From JBHELB01 sp041859045 (GTDB taxonomy: Bacteria; Hydrogenedentota; Hydrogenedentia; Hydrogenedentales; SLHB01): 64,000 nt of DNA. Below the pieces are notes generated by a model. That model searched no databases. It was not told the DNA's origin and saw nothing but the letters and a program-made list of their open reading frames with translations. The stretch lies in contig JBHELB010000053.1 in the NCBI GenBank assembly GCA_041859045.1, positions 62,001 to 126,000 of the forward strand, written 5' to 3'. Every line of letters starts with the position of its first letter. Position 1 is the stretch's first letter. A program made the position numbers and the translations under genes. Below are positions 60,677-64,000 of the stretch, piece after piece.

Positions 60677-63600
60677 CTAATATTGTCGCATCAGCGTTTC
60701 GATAGCCCGCGCAATCGCGTCGCGCCGAAGCTCGATAGGCTTGGGCGAGACAGTGTGTTCCGTAACCGTCTTGCTGATATCGGCGGGGACACGGAGCAGC
60801 TCCTCGTATTTGTTTAGCTGACTTTGGGAAAGCGCCCCTTTTTTTGTCTCGAGCAGACGTTTCAGGATCGCAAGATACTCATAGTCTTCGATGCCATCCC
60901 GAAGCATCTCGAGCCGAAACGACTCGACCGGCCCCTCCAATACCGGCGCAGTCGGCCTGCCGTCCGCCGCGGCGAGCGGCGGATAGAGGAAGCGTCCATC
61001 GCCATTTCCATAGGGTACACGGCGTCCGGGCTGGTTGAGCGCGGCCCCCTGCTGCCAGCTCATGGGGTCCTCATAGGGGTTTTGTGGATGAGTGGAGTCA
61101 GGATAGGCGGAGGGGCTGCTCCATAGAAGCGTCTGCCAGATCAGCACGCCTTCGATTCCCCGCTGCCATGTCTGCCATAGCCAAACCCGCATTTCCGCGC
61201 CCGGGTGATCGATGAAGAGCGTCGCATACGGGGCCTTGGGGGCTGTGCAGACATACCACCAGAACCGGTCGCCTGCGGCGCGACGTTCTTCGGCGCGCTC
61301 TTCGGTAAACGCATCGGACAGCACGCACCACACGTCGGGGACGTCGTAGAGTGCGGGCTCGGGTTGTTCGGTAAGGACGACGGAAATGTCCGGTGCAACC
61401 TTCTTGAATCGCTCAATTCCTTTGCGTACGAAGGGGTAGTGCGCAGGTTCGGGTTCATCGAACCAATAGAGATAGCCGTTCGTAATCCATCCCTTCTCGC
61501 GCAGATGCTCCTGCATCTGCGACCAATACTGGGTAAAGAGCGCCTGATAGATTGGCGAGTCCTCTCCGAATCCGAGTAACGAAGGTTTGACCTCCTTGTT
61601 GAGCGAAGTTTTGTGCCCCATTCCCTCGCTCGGTATCCGAAAAGCATTGAAATGGTATTCGTTGAACGCTTTTTCCATGGCCCCGTCCCATGCACTCCAG
61701 TCGATGCTAACCTTGAGCGACGAGGGATCTGAATCTTTCGTGACCTCGGGCCATTTGACTGTAAATGGATCAAGCGGGGCCGGGTTGTAGGGCGAGATGT
61801 GATGGTCGGCAAGACACTGAAAATACTTGTCCAATACGATCCGTTTATGGGCGGGATCCGTCACGTTCTGATATCGAAACGCCGAGTTAACATCGGCGCC
61901 AAACAGTGTGGCACAGGTCATGCGTTTGGGAAGCGCAAACCCATAGACATGCACTCGCAACGGCACTTTCGCCGAGTACCCGTCATCGGCGTGCAAGGCA
62001 ATCTCTCCAGTATAATCGCCCGGCGGCGTGTCAGCGGACGTCTTGACGCGGATCCATAAGGGGTGGTTCTCGCCCTGGAGGAGGTCGAATGGTTTTTCGA
62101 TCGGCAGCAGAGGATCCGGCCACAGTCCTGGACTCGAGATATAGTCCGACGGGTATACGATATCAACGTATCCCACACGCAACACCTCGACAGCGCTTCC
62201 GGGAATGCGAGCGTTCGCTGGGCCAACTAGTTCGCCGCACTCCACACGTACGCCTGTCAGTGGAATGCGGGGCGTCACCACAAGTTGCGCCGCCTCTACT
62301 TCGTTCTGAGCCAGATTGATCTGTAACGCCTTCCCCTTCTGCGCGGGCATCGGGCGGCTCTTCGAGACCTTCCAGCCCGATTCAGCCCACCACAGTCCCA
62401 CCGGATCCGCGGGTTGCGAGAAGGATTCTCCGTAGGAGGCATTGAAGATGTCGGAAATATACATTTCACAGGAAGCGCGAACGGCGGTCCCCAAGTCTAT
62501 ATCCAAACGTCGCAGTCCGGTCCCCCGCAACGAATACGGCAATGCCACGGAATTTTGTCCCGGTTCCAAACGAACGCGCTGCTTGACAGGGCGCTTTTCG
62601 CGCGTGCCGTTGGCATATTCAGCGATGGATGCTGTGAGCGGGATAGTCTTGCCGGTTTTGTTGTTCACCGAGAGCGAAATGAGTCCGTCCGCGCCGGGAA
62701 GAAGGTCGGCCACCGTTGCCCCCTGAAGCTCCAGCCCGGGAGTGATACCAAGAAGTTCCACGTAACGCGTAACGCCGACGGCCTTGACCGGGGGGCCGTC
62801 CACTTCAGCGCGCAGCGTGTAACCCGAGACCGAAAATGAACCAGGGTCCGAATCCTGCGCAAGCGGCTCGCCCGTTTCATCGCGCAGACGCACCCAGAGT
62901 GTCTTTGCGGGCAAGAGCGCCGAGGGAATGGAAATAGGATCGATCTTCATGGAAGCGGTCTCTCCTATGCGCTCCCAGTTCTCCCCATCCAGGCAGCAAT
63001 CAACCTCGAGTTTGCCGCGTTGATGATACCCTAGGGTAAGTGAAAGTGTACCTGATAGAAGACGCCGGCCCGGCAACTCGTGCTTGAAAACAAGTTTGCT
63101 TCCCTTGCCAAAAACATACCGTGAAGTGTTGAAGGAGCAATCCAGCAGGGCAACGGGACGGCAGTGATTGGACAGGTTTTTCTCGCGAGGCAGATAGAAA
63201 GAATACTGGTTGCCATCGATGCGCTCGCCATCGCCCAGCACAAGATCTCCAATTTGCGCGTAGGCGGGCACGGCTTTATTCAGGCGCACGTCGCTGAATG
63301 CGAACGGGGTGTTAACATGCCACTGCCCGAAGCGGATTCGTGCGTTGGCGTCGTTGAGAGTGGCAGGCGTCAGAAAAACGTTTGCGCAGGATTTCCACGA
63401 CTCAGGGATATCGTAATAGTCACGATTACAGAACGGCGGACCCGTTATAGCGGCCCCTACCCCACTCGCTTCATGCCGGGCGGAAAAACGCAACACGTAG
63501 AGCGTCATCGGCTCAAATGCGATTTTGTCACTAAGCCAGAAATTGGCGTCGTCGCCCGTGCCGCGCACCACGAGCGAACGCGCTCCCGCACGCGCGCCTT

Positions 63601-63769
63601 CCTCATCAACGGAACCGTTGCCTCCAGACAGTGTCCACCCCGAGACCTTTCCCGGCCCGCCGTCCTGGAAGCTCCCGTTAGGTACTAACGGGCTCTGCGC
63701 TGAGGCGAGCAATGAAGCCGAGCACGCCAGCAACACAGCGATTACGGCAGAAATCCGTCGAAAGAACAT
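60677..63769 (-). CDS. Secreted DUF4091 glycoside-hydrolase-like protein
   Basis: The 1030-residue protein has a signal peptide (hydrophobic 5-24), an N-terminal beta-sandwich like a carbohydrate-binding module, and a long beta-rich middle (about 180-480). It ends in a TIM-barrel-plus-helix region: H-F-N-A-F-R-I-P near 700, Y-L-Y-W-F-D-E-P-E near 800 (candidate acidic pair) and F-R-L-E-M-L-R-D-G-I-E-D-Y-E-Y near 970. The last is the DUF4091 hallmark of GH123-like enzymes. GGGGAAAG precedes ATG 63769. It is probably the surface degrader that opens the leftward cluster. Confidence 0.83.
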   Translation of the reverse strand: MFFRRISAVIAVLLACSASLLASAQSPLVPNGSFQDGGPGKVSGWTLSGGNGSVDEEGARAGARSLVVRGTGDDANFWLSDKIAFEPMTLYVLRFSARHEASGVGAAITGPPFCNRDYYDIPESWKSCANVFLTPATLNDANARIRFGQWHVNTPFAFSDVRLNKAVPAYAQIGDLVLGDGERIDGNQYSFYLPREKNLSNHCRPVALLDCSFNTSRYVFGKGSKLVFKHELPGRRLLSGTLSLTLGYHQRGKLEVDCCLDGENWERIGETASMKIDPISIPSALLPAKTLWVRLRDETGEPLAQDSDPGSFSVSGYTLRAEVDGPPVKAVGVTRYVELLGITPGLELQGATVADLLPGADGLISLSVNNKTGKTIPLTASIAEYANGTREKRPVKQRVRLEPGQNSVALPYSLRGTGLRRLDIDLGTAVRASCEMYISDIFNASYGESFSQPADPVGLWWAESGWKVSKSRPMPAQKGKALQINLAQNEVEAAQLVVTPRIPLTGVRVECGELVGPANARIPGSAVEVLRVGYVDIVYPSDYISSPGLWPDPLLPIEKPFDLLQGENHPLWIRVKTSADTPPGDYTGEIALHADDGYSAKVPLRVHVYGFALPKRMTCATLFGADVNSAFRYQNVTDPAHKRIVLDKYFQCLADHHISPYNPAPLDPFTVKWPEVTKDSDPSSLKVSIDWSAWDGAMEKAFNEYHFNAFRIPSEGMGHKTSLNKEVKPSLLGFGEDSPIYQALFTQYWSQMQEHLREKGWITNGYLYWFDEPEPAHYPFVRKGIERFKKVAPDISVVLTEQPEPALYDVPDVWCVLSDAFTEERAEERRAAGDRFWWYVCTAPKAPYATLFIDHPGAEMRVWLWQTWQRGIEGVLIWQTLLWSSPSAYPDSTHPQNPYEDPMSWQQGAALNQPGRRVPYGNGDGRFLYPPLAAADGRPTAPVLEGPVESFRLEMLRDGIEDYEYLAILKRLLETKKGALSQSQLNKYEELLRVPADISKTVTEHTVSPKPIELRRDAIARAIETLMRQY

Positions 63770-63851
63770 GGCTTTCCCCTTTTTCAGCGGGATAGGTGAC
63801 TCAAAAGAATCAGGCTTATTCCACCATAATCCCTATAGGACTTCAATTTTT

Positions 63852-63940
63852 TGATAGCACACGGTGTGCACACCCGCGATTTGGCGTGAAGTAAAGATGT
63901 ATTGACTACTATATGTATAAGATATTATAGTTTGCTATCA
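63852..63940 (+). promoter_or_regulatory. Promoter region with flanking inverted half-sites
   Basis: TGATAGCA (63852-63859) and its exact reverse complement TGCTATCA (63933-63940) flank an AT-rich stretch containing TTGACT (63902-63907) and TATTAT or TTATAG -10 candidates (63923-63930). A palindrome GCACAC-G-GTGTGC lies at 63857-63869. It sits upstream of the gene starting at 63965. Confidence 0.45.
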
Positions 63941-63964
63941 GTAAAATTTATAAGGGGAATAGGT

Positions 63965-64000
63965 ATGCGGCTCTCCTCGCAAGCACGAGAGGTTCGGGAG
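63965..64000 (+). CDS. Start of a gene cut by the window end
   Basis: ATG 63965 is preceded by AAGGGGA with 7 bases' spacing. The frame is open for the 12 remaining codons (M-R-L-S-S-Q-A-R-E-V-R-E). The product cannot be identified from so little. Confidence 0.5.
   Translation, partial: MRLSSQAREVRE

Overview
The window (moderately high GC, no skew-type landmarks) looks like a chromosomal stretch of a Gram-negative, aerobically respiring, polysaccharide-degrading bacterium. Lipoproteins and secreted hydrolases, Gfo/Idh/MocA oxidoreductases, sugar phosphate isomerase/epimerases, DUF4091-type and GH88/GH3 hydrolases, minor pilins and an alternative complex III point to a PVC-like or Hydrogenedentota-like lineage. 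This placement is inference from gene content; no rRNA or marker protein in the window settles it.

Layout. 1-3442: a possible pyrE tail, an acetyltransferase, a secreted endonuclease/phosphatase-fold protein and a secreted HEAT plus triple-module protein. 3443-3712 is a convergent gap holding a strong hairpin built from two inverted DnaA-box sequences and a second inverted repeat. 3713-5359 is a beta-helix protein. 5624-13741 reads as one long unit: NarL-type sensor kinase and regulator, a methyltransferase, a sugar ABC system whose binding protein is fused to the first permease, and a polytopic membrane protein. It ends against a CgeB-like glycosyltransferase. 15013-24786 carries a GH-like secreted protein, an oxidoreductase, two PVC-type membrane proteins with GspG-like segments, tRNA-Asp with its terminator, a CehA/McbA metallohydrolase with a lipoprotein partner, and a 53-bp direct repeat with a gene remnant. 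24787-29141 has a DeoR regulator and aldolase divergent from a GH3 glycosidase with PA14 insert. 29481-32950 is a minor-pilin operon with EF-hand-like loops and a 50-residue final protein.

34540-46762 is a complete, tightly overlapped respiratory operon: alternative complex III (actA-F), a small membrane protein, SCO, and a caa3-type oxidase of the A2 (YSHP) class. It should carry electrons from quinol to oxygen. uxaC follows.

48390-51152 is the most unusual gene: a methyl-accepting chemotaxis protein whose periplasmic sensor region contains a complete beta-carbonic anhydrase with its zinc ligands and catalytic Asp-Arg pair intact. It suggests a chemoreceptor that turns over or senses CO2/bicarbonate. 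It is divergent from trkA. Then come pirin, tspO, a sigma factor, and initiator tRNA with its own promoter and terminator. 55583-63769 is a leftward catabolic cluster (SDR, two TIM-barrel isomerases, oxidoreductase, GH88, DUF4091), probably for uronate-containing glycans, with uxaC as a possible downstream step. The window ends at the start of another gene behind an AT-rich promoter region.
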